The notes beneath the pieces were generated by a model. It searched no databases, was not told where the DNA came from, and was given only the letters and a program-made list of their open reading frames with translations. The position numbers and the translations under genes are program-made. A stretch of 64,000 nt of DNA. Source: Tubulanus polymorphus (taxonomy: Eukaryota > Nemertea > Palaeonemertea > Tubulaniformes > Tubulanidae). Shown here in pieces: positions 46,401 through 59,600 of this stretch (position 1 is the stretch's first letter; every line of letters starts with the position of its first letter). Where the stretch lies: NCBI RefSeq assembly GCF_964204645.1, contig NC_134027.1, forward strand, positions 9,102,485 to 9,166,484. The letters are read 5' to 3'.

Positions 46401-49400
46401 CAAAGGTTAGTACCATAGACTCTACTCACCTTGGATTATAGCCTGCTCGAAAATATTTTAAGATTTTTCCTTTTTTTAAATTATTTTCAAATAAAAATCC
46501 GTCATTTGCTTGGCGTCGCTTACGTCGGCTTATCGTTGAGCGCAGTCATATTTCAATGGCGCAATCGGTATTTTCTTTGCTTACCTCGGAGATTCCGTGA
46601 CCGTATGTGTTTTCCAGTGGAGCGGGCGAACAGGGCCTATCGGTTCTCAAAGGTGATCGTCAAAAACGTTTTATCCCGTACAGATCTTCCCTTAAGCTAC
46701 ACGATTCTACGTAGGCATTCATGAACATCACAATTAGACTTTTTGATCATATTAATAATAAGAATATCTATTTCCATCTGAAAAATTGTGACAAAATATA
46801 AAACAATTTTTAGAGATTATAATATGAAGAGGTTATAGGTATTCATTGGATGCAAAATTGGTTATATTGCTTCTATGAGACACTCCTTTTACTGCCTACA
46901 AGGTAAATATGGAGGTCGAAATTTCATTCAAAAAATGTGATAGTGCTCACGACACTCCGGTTGCTAGCTCATCGAAAATCTATTGGTTCCGCGAGATCCG
47001 AGGTATGCGGAGTTTACTGAATTCCCTTTGACCACATCTCTGACCATACTGAGTGTAAGTACGACTCGTCGTCAGGTCGACGGGAGTTCGGACGTTAATG
47101 GAAGCTTATGAAAGCGCTGGCCAGTTTCTAAAAGAAAGACTCAACATCCTTTCGACGGATGTCTACTGCCAATCAGCCGAAGGGGATGTATCTTGTTGCA
47201 GGAATTATTTCCGCCTGCGGAAGCGCGTTGGTAGACGTCAAACTTTTCAGTGTCAATGTCAGACCGAATATTGCAGTCGGTCGGACCTCTTGATGGCGGG
47301 GATCTAGGAAAACTGGAAGACGGGCATCCAAAAGAAAAGAAAAGTCATTTTCGGATAAAGGACTCATGTTTAAGGCAACTTGTGGGGTCTCTCAATTTAA
47401 GGTTATGCAGATTAGGCAGAGATACGTCCTAAAATTTGCCAGGTTGAACAATCTGTCTTGGCGAAAAGGACAACTATCAATGGGAAAGAAAGGGTCCGGG
47501 CCCTGAGACCACCCCCTAAATCCACCGGTGTCATGTGGTCGGTATAGTAGATAACAATGGAAACAACAGCACGTGTAGCACATGCTTCATATATCCTTGT
47601 CTTTGATACCGCGGGTAGACATTGAATGCGTAATTTCATCATATAAAAACCTACAGCCACTTTGATGGATGAACGAAGTACACCTACATGCACGACTAAG
47701 TCCAAGGTAATAACGTTATTTGAAAGTCGGTTACAGCTCTATACGTCGTATATGTATAAGTATGTTGTCGGCGTCTCCTGAAATTTGTATTATGGAATTA
47801 TGGGGATTCATTGTTCATTCTAAACCATAGTTTTCAAATGATTAACTATTTACAGCGTTTGATACATAGACGTTTAAATCGTGTACAATTCAACTGAAGC
47901 CCAACTTTAAACATAATTTCTCAAGAAGATACAACTATCGATTATAGTTCAGATCAGATTTGTCAGATTTGTATAATCATCTAACAATTATTTTACTCGG
48001 GGCTCAACATCTTTAATGCTTTCAGATATGTATTCTTCTAACTTGGCTTTATGGCCTAGTTCAGAATGAAATATTTCAAACGATGCTGGGTCCATTAGAT
48101 TAATTTCATTTTATTCGAATTCATATTCAGTGACCCATATGAATTATGCTGCTTTGACGTGATATCGCGTACCGTGATCTTTACGTTTTTTTTTTCTTAT
48201 AGTTTCCCTCCAAAAATAACAAACGCGGCTATCCCCCAAAGCTGTACTGGTGAAATCCCTTCTCACTCTCGGCCGGGATTAAAGTCATCCGAGTGCAAAG
48301 AAAGTTCAAAGGGATCTCCCCAATTTCATTATAGAAAAATAATCCGCATAGTCCGTAAACATAATCTATTATCATCGAACCAATCCCCTCTATAAAATAG
48401 GCTTTTATCTCTCTGCAATATCAATCTAGATGTTACTTTCATAGTGTTGATGGACGTTTTTTTATTGTTTAATATCTTTGAACACAACCGTTACTTACTT
48501 GATTATTCAGCGGCGGGGGAGAATAGGGTTTTTATATTTCAAACAAAGAAAAAATGTCTACCTCGGTCGTCCTCTTGAATAATTGCTTTCAGCCCGCGAA
48601 CATGGGAGATGTGAGAGTCCATTTTACAAAACTTTTTCTGATTTTCAATGTGACTTACTTTTCATTGTCGGATTATTTTTACTCGAAATTATTTGCAGGT
48701 ACTTATCAGCAATTTGAACGCGATTTATTTTTCATAGCGGAATTATTTTCGATGGAATTAATTTTTTCAAGACGAAATTATTTTCACTTACGAATATATT
48801 ATTTTCACTTACGAATATATTATGATGGAAATCTATTTTTTCATGGACGTGATTACTTTTTTAATTTATTTTTTCATATTTTTCATGTCCCTTATCAGCC
48901 ATCACAGTATAGCATGTAGCCTGTGCACATGTATACTTTTATTCATTTATTCACATGTTTTATTTTTCAGATTAATTGATTTAGAAGCCGAGTCGCTGCG
49001 GCGTAGCAATAAATCTCGGACAAAACGATCTCTGGAAGAAACGAACGAAATCATCCCCGAAAGACCGCTTTACGTGAAAGAAACCGTTCTTGGTCGATAT
49101 CCACGCTACCACGAGGTACGCCGGTATAACACGTCCATTGAAAGTACTAACAAAAGCATCTATAGACAGAGTTACAAAAAGGAGAAATCTGAAAGTTATG
49201 ATTCTTTGGTTCATGGGCTATATATAGTAGTATATGCGATAGGGATCTAATTTCTTGAGTAATTTCACTTTGACATTTAAAAAAATTATAAAATATACGT
49301 TAATGGTATCAACTTACAATGCGGGGCTGAGGCTTTGAAATAGGATCATTCAAAAATTGAAGTAATTTGAATATAACCACGTTTTTCTTGTACATAGATG

Positions 49401-52400
49401 CTAGTCTGGATGTCGAGAGTGGCGGCTCACCATCCTGATATTGCCAGTTTGGTAGATATCGGATATTCGTTCGAAGGAAGAAAACTTCAACTACTCAAGG
49501 TATCTGTCAACTAAATCTACTTCAACAAGTACAAATATCTCTGCCGTAATGACAGTGTATTTTGCAGCTGATTTCGCGCCGAGTCGTTACCGCGGAATCG
49601 ATCTAAAAACATTAGTTTTAACCACGTATTACCACACAGGAGCAAGACTTGGTCGATAGTGAAAGATTCTACTATAGCCAAGGATTTTGAAATTATAACT
49701 TTGAAAATGAATTACTGTTGCTAAAATCGTCGATTTATACATATGACCCAATTTGACTTCGGCTGGCAGATCATGTCTATGCACATCCTCACTTGCCAGG
49801 GCTTGATTGCCTCCCGCGAAGCCAACACAAACACTGGCCGCAAGCCCTTTATTGGTCTATTGCATTACCCCAAGATTTCTTGGGCGGAGAGGTTGTCGCA
49901 AAGCGGCCACCAGTCTATATATTAAGCCAATCAGATGCGTTGTTTTCCACCAGACGATTCGCTTACACATCTGATTGGCTAGATAAATAGTTTGGTGGCC
50001 GCTTATTGGAAACATGTCCGCCCAAGAAATCTTGGGCAGGGTGAGCTTCAGCGGGAGGCAATCAAACCCTGGCAAGCAATGATGGTCTAATCCCGAGCAC
50101 CTGATTTGGTGTTTTTGTTCGAATCGTTACTCATCACTCCACAACATCCCACTTAAACATCGTATTCCTATGTCACCTCTGTCGTATAGATTGGCAGTCG
50201 TTTGCACGAAGATAAACCAGCGATATGGGTCGATGGTGGTACACATGGCCGAGAATGGATTGCGCCGGCCACCGCTTTGTTCATAATTGACCAGGTAATC
50301 AATTGAGCTTTACGTTATGTCTTTGTTTCCCCACTCCATTTCCAATATCGAAATGGACTGCAAAAAAACCTTCTGAATAATCCTCCAGCTTCATTCATTT
50401 ACGTAATACAATTAAACTTGATATTGATGGGCTAGTGGGCGGGATAGCGACCTAGATCCCAGAGACGCATGACTCAGGACTTTACAATCATGATAGATGT
50501 GAACATTTAACCAATCGTTCTTAACACATATATTTCCTTATGCCCACAGTTAGTTTCCAACTACGACAAGAAAAGAGACATCAAAGAACTGGTGGACATT
50601 TATGATTGGTACATTATGCCGGTCTTAAATCCAGACGGTTACGAGTTTTCCCACTCATCGGTAAGGTCCTGAAATTCCAGCTACACAGTTTATAGTTTCC
50701 TATACTAGACAACAAGAACAACAATCGGTATTTGAATATTTCAAATGATCTAACATTGATTGTTCTCAGAATCGTCTGTGGCGAAAAACGAGGAGTTTCA
50801 CTTCAGGAAGTAATTGCAGAGGAGTCGACGCGAACAGAAATTTTGGATACAAATGGAAAGGTGAGAGTAAAGTGTTATACTGTATCGATGATTCTTGCGT
50901 TTCATTGAAATTAGCTTGCAAGTTATCAACTTACAACGGACCTCTGACTGAGTATCTTACTGTTCCTGTTCGTTCTAATGCATAGAATGCGAACGGCGTA
51001 GTTACGGAGGGCGACAGTGCTACAGCGACAACCCTTGCGAATCGATTTATGCCGGTCCTCGACCGTTTTCCGAAAAGGAAACCCGCGCCAAAAGGGACTT
51101 CCTGCTGTCAATAAAAAGAAACGTGAAGATCGTATTCAGCTTGCATTGTTACTCGCAGTTGTGGCTTACACCATGGGCGTACACGAAGACGCAACCAGAA
51201 AATTATAAAAGACTTGTAAGTCATTTTACGATTATAAAGATCTTTAAAACACAAAATATTGTTTGATGGGCTATGACAAGCTTATATTTGGATCACAATT
51301 TCTTCGTATTTACAGCTAACTGTTGCAAGGGCTGGTATCAGAGCTATTAGATTGAAGCATAACAGAGTCTACAACGTTGGTTCACCTGCCAGACTTTTAT
51401 GTAAGTTTTTACACAGAAAATCCCAATTCAGGCTCCACGATACATGGTATAAACGCTTTTGGTTAGAGGTTTAAGATATCGCCCGTCTTACTTTAAACTG
51501 CTTCCAGAATATTAAACTTGATGTAATCAAGTAACTTATTAGAATAAGACTTAGAAAATTGATACATTGTTTCTCATTTCTGGCGAGTTGACCCGGCCGG
51601 CCGCCTATCTACCCTGCACACCTTTTGAAAAATCATGATCAATACCATAACTATGGTGGCTGATAAGGGCCATAGCGTAAAATTCCTGGTATGTAAATGA
51701 GGGCGCCAGAACGCCAGAACGCCAAAACGAAAAAAAACGTCAAATTTTCTCTGAAAGTCCGTTTTTGCGCACCAAAACAAAGAATATTCCGTTTTGGCGC
51801 CCCGCCAAAACAAACATCCATTTTGGCGCCCCGCCAAAACAACGAAAAACGTCGAAATTCCTCAGATGCGGCATATATAGAAATGAACTGTCATAAAGAA
51901 TGTTATTGCAGTTTACAAAAATGACCCGGCTGATAAAGAGATTAGAAACGAGGTATCATTTTTTCTTAGCATAGAGAAATTTTGACAAGATGATTCTTTC
52001 ACAGATGCAGCGGGCGGAAGTGCCCTCGATTGGACGTGGGGTACGTTGAAGGCCGAATATGTTTACACACTTGAATTACCCGACCAAGGTCAACTTGGAT
52101 TTCTTCTTCCGGTCGAAGCCATATATCCCGTAGCCGACGAAACCTTTGAGGGAATAAAAGCTGTCGCTCACTTAACGTCGCCTGAGTTCAAAACGACCGC
52201 CACCCTGAAACCAAATAACGGCCCGCTACACGGATCCAACAGTGGCAGAATCACTGGTCCAAACGACTCGATCGGTGATTTGTCCAACTCGAAAGGCAAA
52301 GGCATTAATGCTGATTCAACGAATGATCCTAATGGTTATCGCGTTGTAGATTCTTCTTTAAACGAAATAAACTCTGAAAATGTGAACGTAAATGCTTTAC

Positions 52401-52822
52401 CCAACGAAAGTCCGCTTGTGGAGGGCTTGGAGGAAATATTTTCACCGAATCAAATGTCTTCGAATGAAGTAACCGAAGATGTTGCTGAGAACAATGCTGT
52501 GGCCACACGGCCACCAGTTGCTGCTGGACAGATAATCGAAGCTATTGAACATGATTTAAACAGCATTAAAGACACGAATAGTAGATCGAATAACGCTTCA
52601 AGCAGGGCTAGGTTCGACGCGTTGGAATCTAACATGGCTATCGTGTCGGACATGGCCGCCGCTCATAGACCGCCTCCTTACGAAGCCAGTGTCGAATCTC
52701 GGAATAGCTCAGTTCCTACAGACGCGCAAGAAACCGCTACAAAATTCAACGAATCGGCCGTGTCTGACACGGAAACGATTTCGACAACGGAAATCGAAGA
52801 CTTTGAAGTCATTCACCACTGA
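37450..52822 (+). CDS. M14A carboxypeptidase zymogen with long C-terminal tail
   Basis: Eleven exons: 37450-37538, 45905-45986, 46260-46405, 48971-49115, 49398-49499, 50190-50294, 50550-50660, 50770-50860, 50986-51215, 51316-51400 and 52005-52822; 667 aa. A secreted zinc exopeptidase. Residues 1-20 are a signal peptide; ~30-105 an activation propeptide (GYKVFRVFTKSP); RTKR125 is a furin-type release site. The catalytic domain (~126-457) has the HxxE zinc motif (GGTHGREW), DANRNF (substrate-binding Asn-Arg), the third zinc ligand in SLHCYSQ, a Tyr248 equivalent (LLYAAGG) and the general-base Glu in YTLELPD. The residue equivalent to 255 appears to be Leu, favouring hydrophobic C-termini (A-type). 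Residues ~458-667 are an Asn/Ser/Glu-rich disordered tail that ordinary A/B enzymes lack. Exon 3 has a CAGCAG tandem acceptor. The first intron is ~8.4 kb. Confidence 0.93.
38465..38633. mobile_element. Inverted-repeat element with CGTTTCG motif, in carboxypeptidase intron 1
   Basis: GTAAAACCCTCTATACAGAATTT is mirrored by AAATTCTGTATATAGCGGG and TTTTAC. The centre carries GACGTTTCGAACTCTC and GATCATCGTC. ATAATTTGAA flanks both sides. Relative of 7097 and 35319. Confidence 0.6.
44299..44445. mobile_element. CAGGGCCGTACC-type MITE, copy 1
   Basis: Ends CAGGGCCGTACCTAGCA and TACGGCCTTG; internal GGATATAACAATAATATTTG. Same family as 54851-54978. CAGGG/CCCTG termini resemble hAT-type elements. 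A G10 run lies inside. In carboxypeptidase intron 1. Confidence 0.65.
48640..48840 (+). repeat. Degenerate tandem repeat, AATTATTTTC monomers
   Basis: GAAATTATTT/GAATTATTTTC recurs every 20-35 bp and the block TTATTTTCACTTACGAATA is duplicated exactly at 48778-48820. In carboxypeptidase intron 3. Confidence 0.6.
49792..50076. mobile_element. Long-hairpin MITE in carboxypeptidase intron 5
   Basis: CTTGCCAGGGCTTGATTGCC plus TCCCGC, then CCCCAAGATTTCTTGGGCGG, GCGGCCACCA and AGCCAATCAGATG are mirrored in order by CATCTGATTGGCT, TGGTGGCCGC, CCGCCCAAGAAATCTTGGG and GGGAGGCAATCAAACCCTGG. About 285 bp, ending 114 bp before exon 6. Confidence 0.85.
51690..51850. repeat. GC-rich hairpin repeats in carboxypeptidase intron 10
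   Basis: TTTTGGCGCCCCGCCAAAAC occurs twice (about 51792 and 51821), a perfect 8-bp stem with a short loop, after three AACGCCA units near 51710-51730. Function unknown. Confidence 0.6.
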
Positions 52823-52884
52823 AATACTAGGCTTTTCTGTACATAGTTATCCTTCATATTATCTGGTGTAAAATATTTGTTGTG

Positions 52885-52890
52885 AATAAA
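52885..52890 (+). terminator. Polyadenylation signal of the carboxypeptidase gene
   Basis: AATAAA 63 bp after the stop codon, followed by GTTTTGTTGG, a GU-rich downstream element. Confidence 0.75.
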
Positions 52891-52907
52891 GTTTTGTTGG
52901 TTCGAAT

Positions 52908-53682
52908 ATTTGTTGATGAAAAATCGATTCATTATTTTATTCTTCATCGTATATTCTATATGACATAATATGTTATGAAATGTATAAACATGATATTTTC
53001 CCTTCTCGACAAACACCGCCATTATTGACATTTTCACCAAATATTTGCTTCAAAAGTATCGACGTTTTTAATTATTTTCATGTCGTATAAGTAGCCACTC
53101 GTCAAATATTATTTCATCACTTATCATAGAAAATGTTCGAATTTTATATTACCAAACGAAAAACGCGAAAAAGTTAGAAGATATGACGAAACTTGGACAA
53201 CGAGAAACAATATAATTATTAACATAAACACATTTACGGTCAATATACTCTTAAAACCTGGACACATTCATACAGTACGACGGTTCCGGTTTAAAGACCA
53301 TACACACGTCTTGGGATCAATTGCGACCTGTCCTTTGCTCAATTCAATTATAAGACACCTACTAGTATAATACACGCAAATATTCATTACGCATAAAGAA
53401 TGCATATCATATCTACCGGACATTATTTCGTACTGATACATCGGACCTAGTAAGTTGATCAAGTTAGTCGATTATCCCAAGGCTTAAGTAGGCCTACAAT
53501 AATACAGGAATTCAACTGTTGCAAGAAAATATATATCTGTTGGTCAGATTATTTGGAAATGAACGAAATACACATCGTTATCAAATCACGCCGTAAACTG
53601 TCTCTGAATGAAAGTTATATCATGTTGCTTGTCAATTTTATCATGAGGATTTGATAATATGTGATGATCGACAAACCCGAAG
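52908..53682. other. Intergenic between carboxypeptidase and ankyrin genes
   Basis: AT-rich, no ORF with recognisable content. Presumably holds the promoter of the ankyrin gene. Confidence 0.4.
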
Positions 53683-56600
53683 ATGGCTTATCAAGAAGCA
53701 ACGCAACCTACAACAACGATGGTCGGAACTGAACCGGACACAGGAGTCCGTCCTAACCCAGATAACGATGATGCAAAGGAAGTAGATGATGACTCAAAAT
53801 GCCTGGTGATTAACTCATGAAACTTTTGTGGCATTATTGAAATAAGTATTTACTATCTAGTAGTGGTAAACGAGCATAACGACATTTAATAGATTAGATA
53901 CGGTAGTTTATTTTGTTCAGCAAAAAGATATTTGCTTAGAGCAAAGAAAAACCTAAAATCTGTAATAATCAAATGTGGATAATAATCAAATATATACATA
54001 GAAATATATGGACATATCTATAGATTAAACTATAAATCTAATTTACTAAAATTAATTAGATTTAAATATGAGTCGACATTGCATATGCATTGTTATTTCA
54101 CCCAAAAACTAGCTATTTTCTTGTTAATAACAATTTTGAATGAATTTTCATAATAAAAAAAAAAATACAATAGAAAATGGAAGCTATATTCCATATGTCC
54201 TTCAGCAAACAAAATCCTTTGATATAATTTGTCTAATATAGGAGTCCCTTATCGAAGCATGCAAGTCAGGAAGATTGTCAGAAATAGAGTACTGTTTGGG
54301 TACCGTCAAGAAAGAGCGTATCAACGAAACTCTCGCTTCATCGGTAAGATTGTTACGAAATACTGATGTATAATTCTAAGACGTGTTAACAATAACATCT
54401 TCATGTATTGAAATTTGATGCAAAAAGACATATAAAAAGTTCGCGATTATATCATTCATTTAAGTTGGGATACGCAGCCATCCATTGTGTCGCAGCATAC
54501 CGAGGCCGAACTTGTGAAAACGCGATAGCAGCTCTGATTGGCGCCGGAGCCGACCCTAATTTACAATCCGCTGAATTACGGGAGACGCCGTTACATCTCG
54601 TTCTAAAAAACACCCGATGCAAATATCCCGAATCGACTATTCTAACTTTACTCGAACTCGGTGCCGATCCATGGATAAAGAATAAGGTACGGGGCACACT
54701 TGATTCACACTTATCACTAAATGTCTTCATAGATCCATACATAATCAATGTATGAATTTGGCATGAATTTTTACAAATATTATCAGAATACTGAGATAAA
54801 TATTATACAGTTGCGGTAATGGAGGACTCCCAAACGCTATCACACGCTTTCAGGGTCGTACCTAGCATTTCGAGGGTCCTGAAAAAGTACAGTCCCATTG
54901 GATATAACAATCATATTTGCAAAAAGGGCACTTTTCGAGAATTTCTGCCGGGCAAAGGCCCCGCTAGATACGGCCCTGGCTTTGAGAGCCCTAATGTATA
55001 CGCGTAATGGCAATGATGTAGATAGCGATGAAAGCCATCGATTGACAGCGTCTAAATGATAAGAATATTCGTTCATATGCGTTTTTCTTTTCAAACGAGA
55101 AGGCGTTGAGAACATCTTACGACGAGGCAACTACACGTGGAGTCGCATCACTTATCGACATATTAGGCTCGACGCACGAACTTCTACGTGACGAGGATGT
55201 AATGTCAATACAGGTATCATTCCTCGTGCCTTAGATTTACTGGAAATTAAGAATATTACATTACTCGTTACTCGCGTAGGATTAGGCGTTTCTCGTGGGT
55301 CAATAACGAGCAATTTTCCCGATTAAAACTGGTTTTAACGGTTGTCGTACAAGTTCGAACACCGGTGACAGCTGCGATCAGTAAAAAACAGGTGCCTTCA
55401 TTACACTCGAATTATTATTACTCGAACAGGTTCAAACAACAGTGACAAATTTTCGAACGACATTTATTTTCGTAAAAACTAAATGAACGCATTTAGGTAA
55501 GACTAGACATACATTGCCGAGAATATATCATCATCGAAGATATGTATTACGAAAGGTAATCATTCCAACAATTAATTCGCTATCTGCCTCGAAACGAAAA
55601 AAAAAAACAACAAACGTCGATCAATCATTCATTGCCTTCATTAACTTACAATCAATTGAGACTACGGTATTTGTTCAAAAGACATACACCATATCTCTTC
55701 ACTTAGACGTTGTTCGTTCGTCGCAATGGTTATATATGGTGGCATGGATTTTCAGATGTTTTGCTGTCTAAGTTGGCATCGTCGTCACAACTGAAAGAGA
55801 GAGGACTATAAGACTGCTTTGGGAGGGGTTTTAGGTTTATTCATTATGTCTAACGGCTTCGGTGTCGTTTTGATTTCAGGATGTGATCAGTAAATATCGT
55901 AAAGCATATCCGAGGATGTTCGATCGAGAAGTAGTAAGTTTGCTTGGGTTTCCGACTGTAATCATTCACCGTTTCTAGCGATTTGAAAAGTTCCCATTCA
56001 GCAGTCTTCTTTTTTTCTGAATTTAGAATCAACTGCATTTGCTCTGCATCGATGGTACTAAAAATGAAATTCAAAGATGCATTTTACAAGACAGGGCCAT
56101 GTTGTTCAGACATAACGAGGTCAGCTATTTCAATATTCAACAACACTGTTTCCGTAAACACGGCAATTCAACTATTTTGCAACGAATCAAAGATAAATTC
56201 AAAGTTGAAATATTTTTAGAATGGACTTCTGCCCATACACGTGGCTGTTCAACGCGAACTGGACGATACATCAGAGATACTGGACCTACTAGTCGAACAT
56301 AAAGCCGACGTTAACGGTAAAACAGTGGTCGATGGAGACACACCGTTACATATCGTTGTCCGGTTAGTCGGTTTACAGAAAGCTATTGAGCTCTCGAAAA
56401 AACTGATGTCGCTTGGGGCCAACACGAAATCTCGAAACCGGGTAGGCCTAAATATTATGTTATTACTAGCCTTTAAAAATCCATTCAGTTGTCATGGACA
56501 CTTGATTATAATTGTATTCCCATTCGATCGTAAAAGTCCTGCGGTACATGCATTTATCTTTGTTTAACTTAAGCCACAACTTATGCTGTATGGTCTTCAT

Positions 56601-59600
56601 CAGCCTCCATATTAAAATAGCTTTTTTTCTTAGTTTATTTCTATGTTTTACAGAATAATATGACGCCTTACGATTACGCTGTAGTGAAGGGTTATCACGA
56701 ACTAGCTGAGATTCTCAGTTCTCCACTTTGGTTAACGGTGAGCGAATTTTTTTTCTTAATTTCATGATTTTTGCAGAATTCTAGGGTTGGGTCTGTAGCC
56801 CAAGTTATTAAATGAATGCCTAATGAATATTGTAGGATCCAATGGCGTTAGTCAACGCGGTTTGCAGAGGTGAACTCGACGATATAAAAACGTGCATAAA
56901 AAAAGGCGCCGATGTGAATATGAAAACCGAGGTAACTTCCCAGAAAATGTTCTTGTAAATTTCTAAATCTAAAATCTCATATCTCTACTTTGTAGCGATC
57001 GTATCCTACCGTTGATAACAAGGCCTTTCCTTTATTACAGATTGGCGCAGCCCCGATACATTATCTGATGACGCACCGAGTATATCAGGATAAAACAGAA
57101 GTGCTGGACGTCCTAACTCGGTCGGGATTACATATCAACTCCGTCAACAGAGATTGGGATACGGCATTAACACTCGCGGTTAGTAACTTCAACGACGGGA
57201 AGGAACTATGTACGCTGGTTTCACGTTTACTCGACGCCGAATGCGACAACGCAATGAAAAATAAAGTATGTATGCATGTAAAAACATATAGAATATCTGA
57301 AAAAAGTGTATTCTACTTTTGCTCTTATCGTAGGAAGGGAAAGATGCGCTGGATATCGCTAAAGAACGAAATTTCGCCGACGTGGTGAAGCTCCTAGAAG
57401 CGGCTAATATCAAGTTGATAAAAGTAGGTTGAGGTATTTCGTAAAAAAGGACCGATCAGATCCAGGAAGAAAGACACTCTAAATGATTTGATTTGATTTG
57501 AACACTTTATTTTTCAAATATAATTTACAGCATAGTGTACAAAGCATAATACAAAATACAGTAAATTAGACCTGGAGGGGCCTGTAGAAACTAAGGAATA
57601 GTTTGTATAAAACAGGTCCCTCAAAAGAGAAAAGAAAAAAAGAGAAATGCAATAAAGAAAATAATATGCTCACAGTCAACCCTTAACACACAAAATGCAA
57701 TCAAAGTAAACTATGATAACAGCTTGATTAAGATATAATCATTTAATAAGCCAGTTATTTTCTGAAATATTCCAAAAACAATAATTTTAGTTCGAATAAC
57801 TGTATGATAAAATCAAGCACAAAGTTGCTTTCTATAATTTCTTAGGAACAGTTTAGAATTTTCCATGTTTTTTAGATTTTCACTGATGTTATTCCAAAGT
57901 AAAGGGCCGGATACTTTTACTGAAAATGTTCTTCTTAGACTATTGAAAGAAAGTGTTTGTAAATCTTGACGTCGCCGAGTATTGTGACTGTGGATTTGAA
58001 AATTTTGGTTCCAATAATTTTCGAATGATTTCGGTAATTCGGAGTGGACAGATCTGTAGATAAAAGTACCTAGCTGAAGTTTATTAATATCTTTGAGCTT
58101 GAGGATATTAAAAGCTTTGAATATAGGGTCAGTGTGCGCCAAATAATAGGAATTAGAAATTAGCCTGATAGCTCTTTTTTGCAATACAATTAATGGCTGA
58201 AGTTTATTTTCAAAATTTCGTCCCCAAACTAAGTTACAATACTGGAGGTAAGGATCAATAAGCGACAAATAAAGGGTACGAAGAGAACTCACTGGCAGCT
58301 TATATCTCACTCTATTTATTATACCAATGCTTCGAGAAACTTTTTTCTCAACTGATTTTATTTGATCGTCCCAGGTTAGATTTCTGTCAATAAAAACTCC
58401 AAGAAAATTTGTGACATTGACTTGTTTGATCTCTATGTTGTTAATTGATATTCTCAAGTTATGTTTCATGTTTCAAGTTATGTTTACCGAACACCATAAA
58501 TGACGTCTTCTTTACATTTAATGACAGCTTGTTTGTTTGAAACCAGGTATACAATTTTGATAATTCAATGTTTACTGTACGTACTAATCTGTCTAAATTA
58601 ATGTCACTATAAAAGGCATTTGTGTCATCGGCAAACAATATAAGTTTTAACACATTAGAAAATTTAATGCAGTCGTTTACATATAATAAAAAAAGCAAGG
58701 GACCTAAAATTGAGCCTTGGGGTACTCCAATTTTAACGGTACATAACGAGGATTTATAATTTTGAATTTGAACAAATTGTTTTCTATTCTTCAAATAGTT
58801 TTCAAACCAGTTGTTAGAGATGCCTCTTATTCCATAAAAACATAATTTTCTTAATAAGATTTCGTGATCAACGGTGTCAAAGGCTTTTGATAATTCTAAG
58901 AATACCCCAATAGTTGATTTGTTTTCTTCTAAATTTTGAGAAATTTCATCAGTTATCAATGTTAAGGCCATGGCAGTTGAATGGTTCTTTCGAAAGCCGA
59001 ACTGGTTTGGTTGAATGATATGAAACTTGTTACAATATTCGGTTAATCGATTATACACTATCTTTTCGAGAATTTTAGAAAAGCAAGGCAGTACGGATAT
59101 CGGTCTGTAATTATCAAAAGAGTCATTATTGCCAGCTTTATAGAGTGGACGTATTCGCGCTACCTTTAGTTCAGCCGGCACTATACCGGAATTTAAGCTA
59201 CAGTTAAATATATGAGTTAGCGGGTATTTTACAGAATCAATTATTTTCTTAACTACTTTTACAGAGAAACCATCAGCACCAGCGCCTTTGCTGGGTGAGA
59301 AATCATTTACAATCTGACTGATTTCATCAGGGTGGGTCGGGAAAAAGAAAAAGTTTTCATTTACTGGATCTGTCAGATATTCACTGAAGTGGGCACCTGT
59401 ATCTGGTATTTGATTGGCTAGGTTGCTACCAATATTTACAAAGAAAGAATTAAATTCATTAGCGATATTTTCATAGCCGTTTACAACGATACCGTTCCTT
59501 TTGAAAGAGCAAGGTAATCTACTCCGATCATTGGAAGATTTTCCAATTAGACTGTTTAAGATATTCCCTGATTTTTTCATATCGGATTTGGCTGCAAGTA

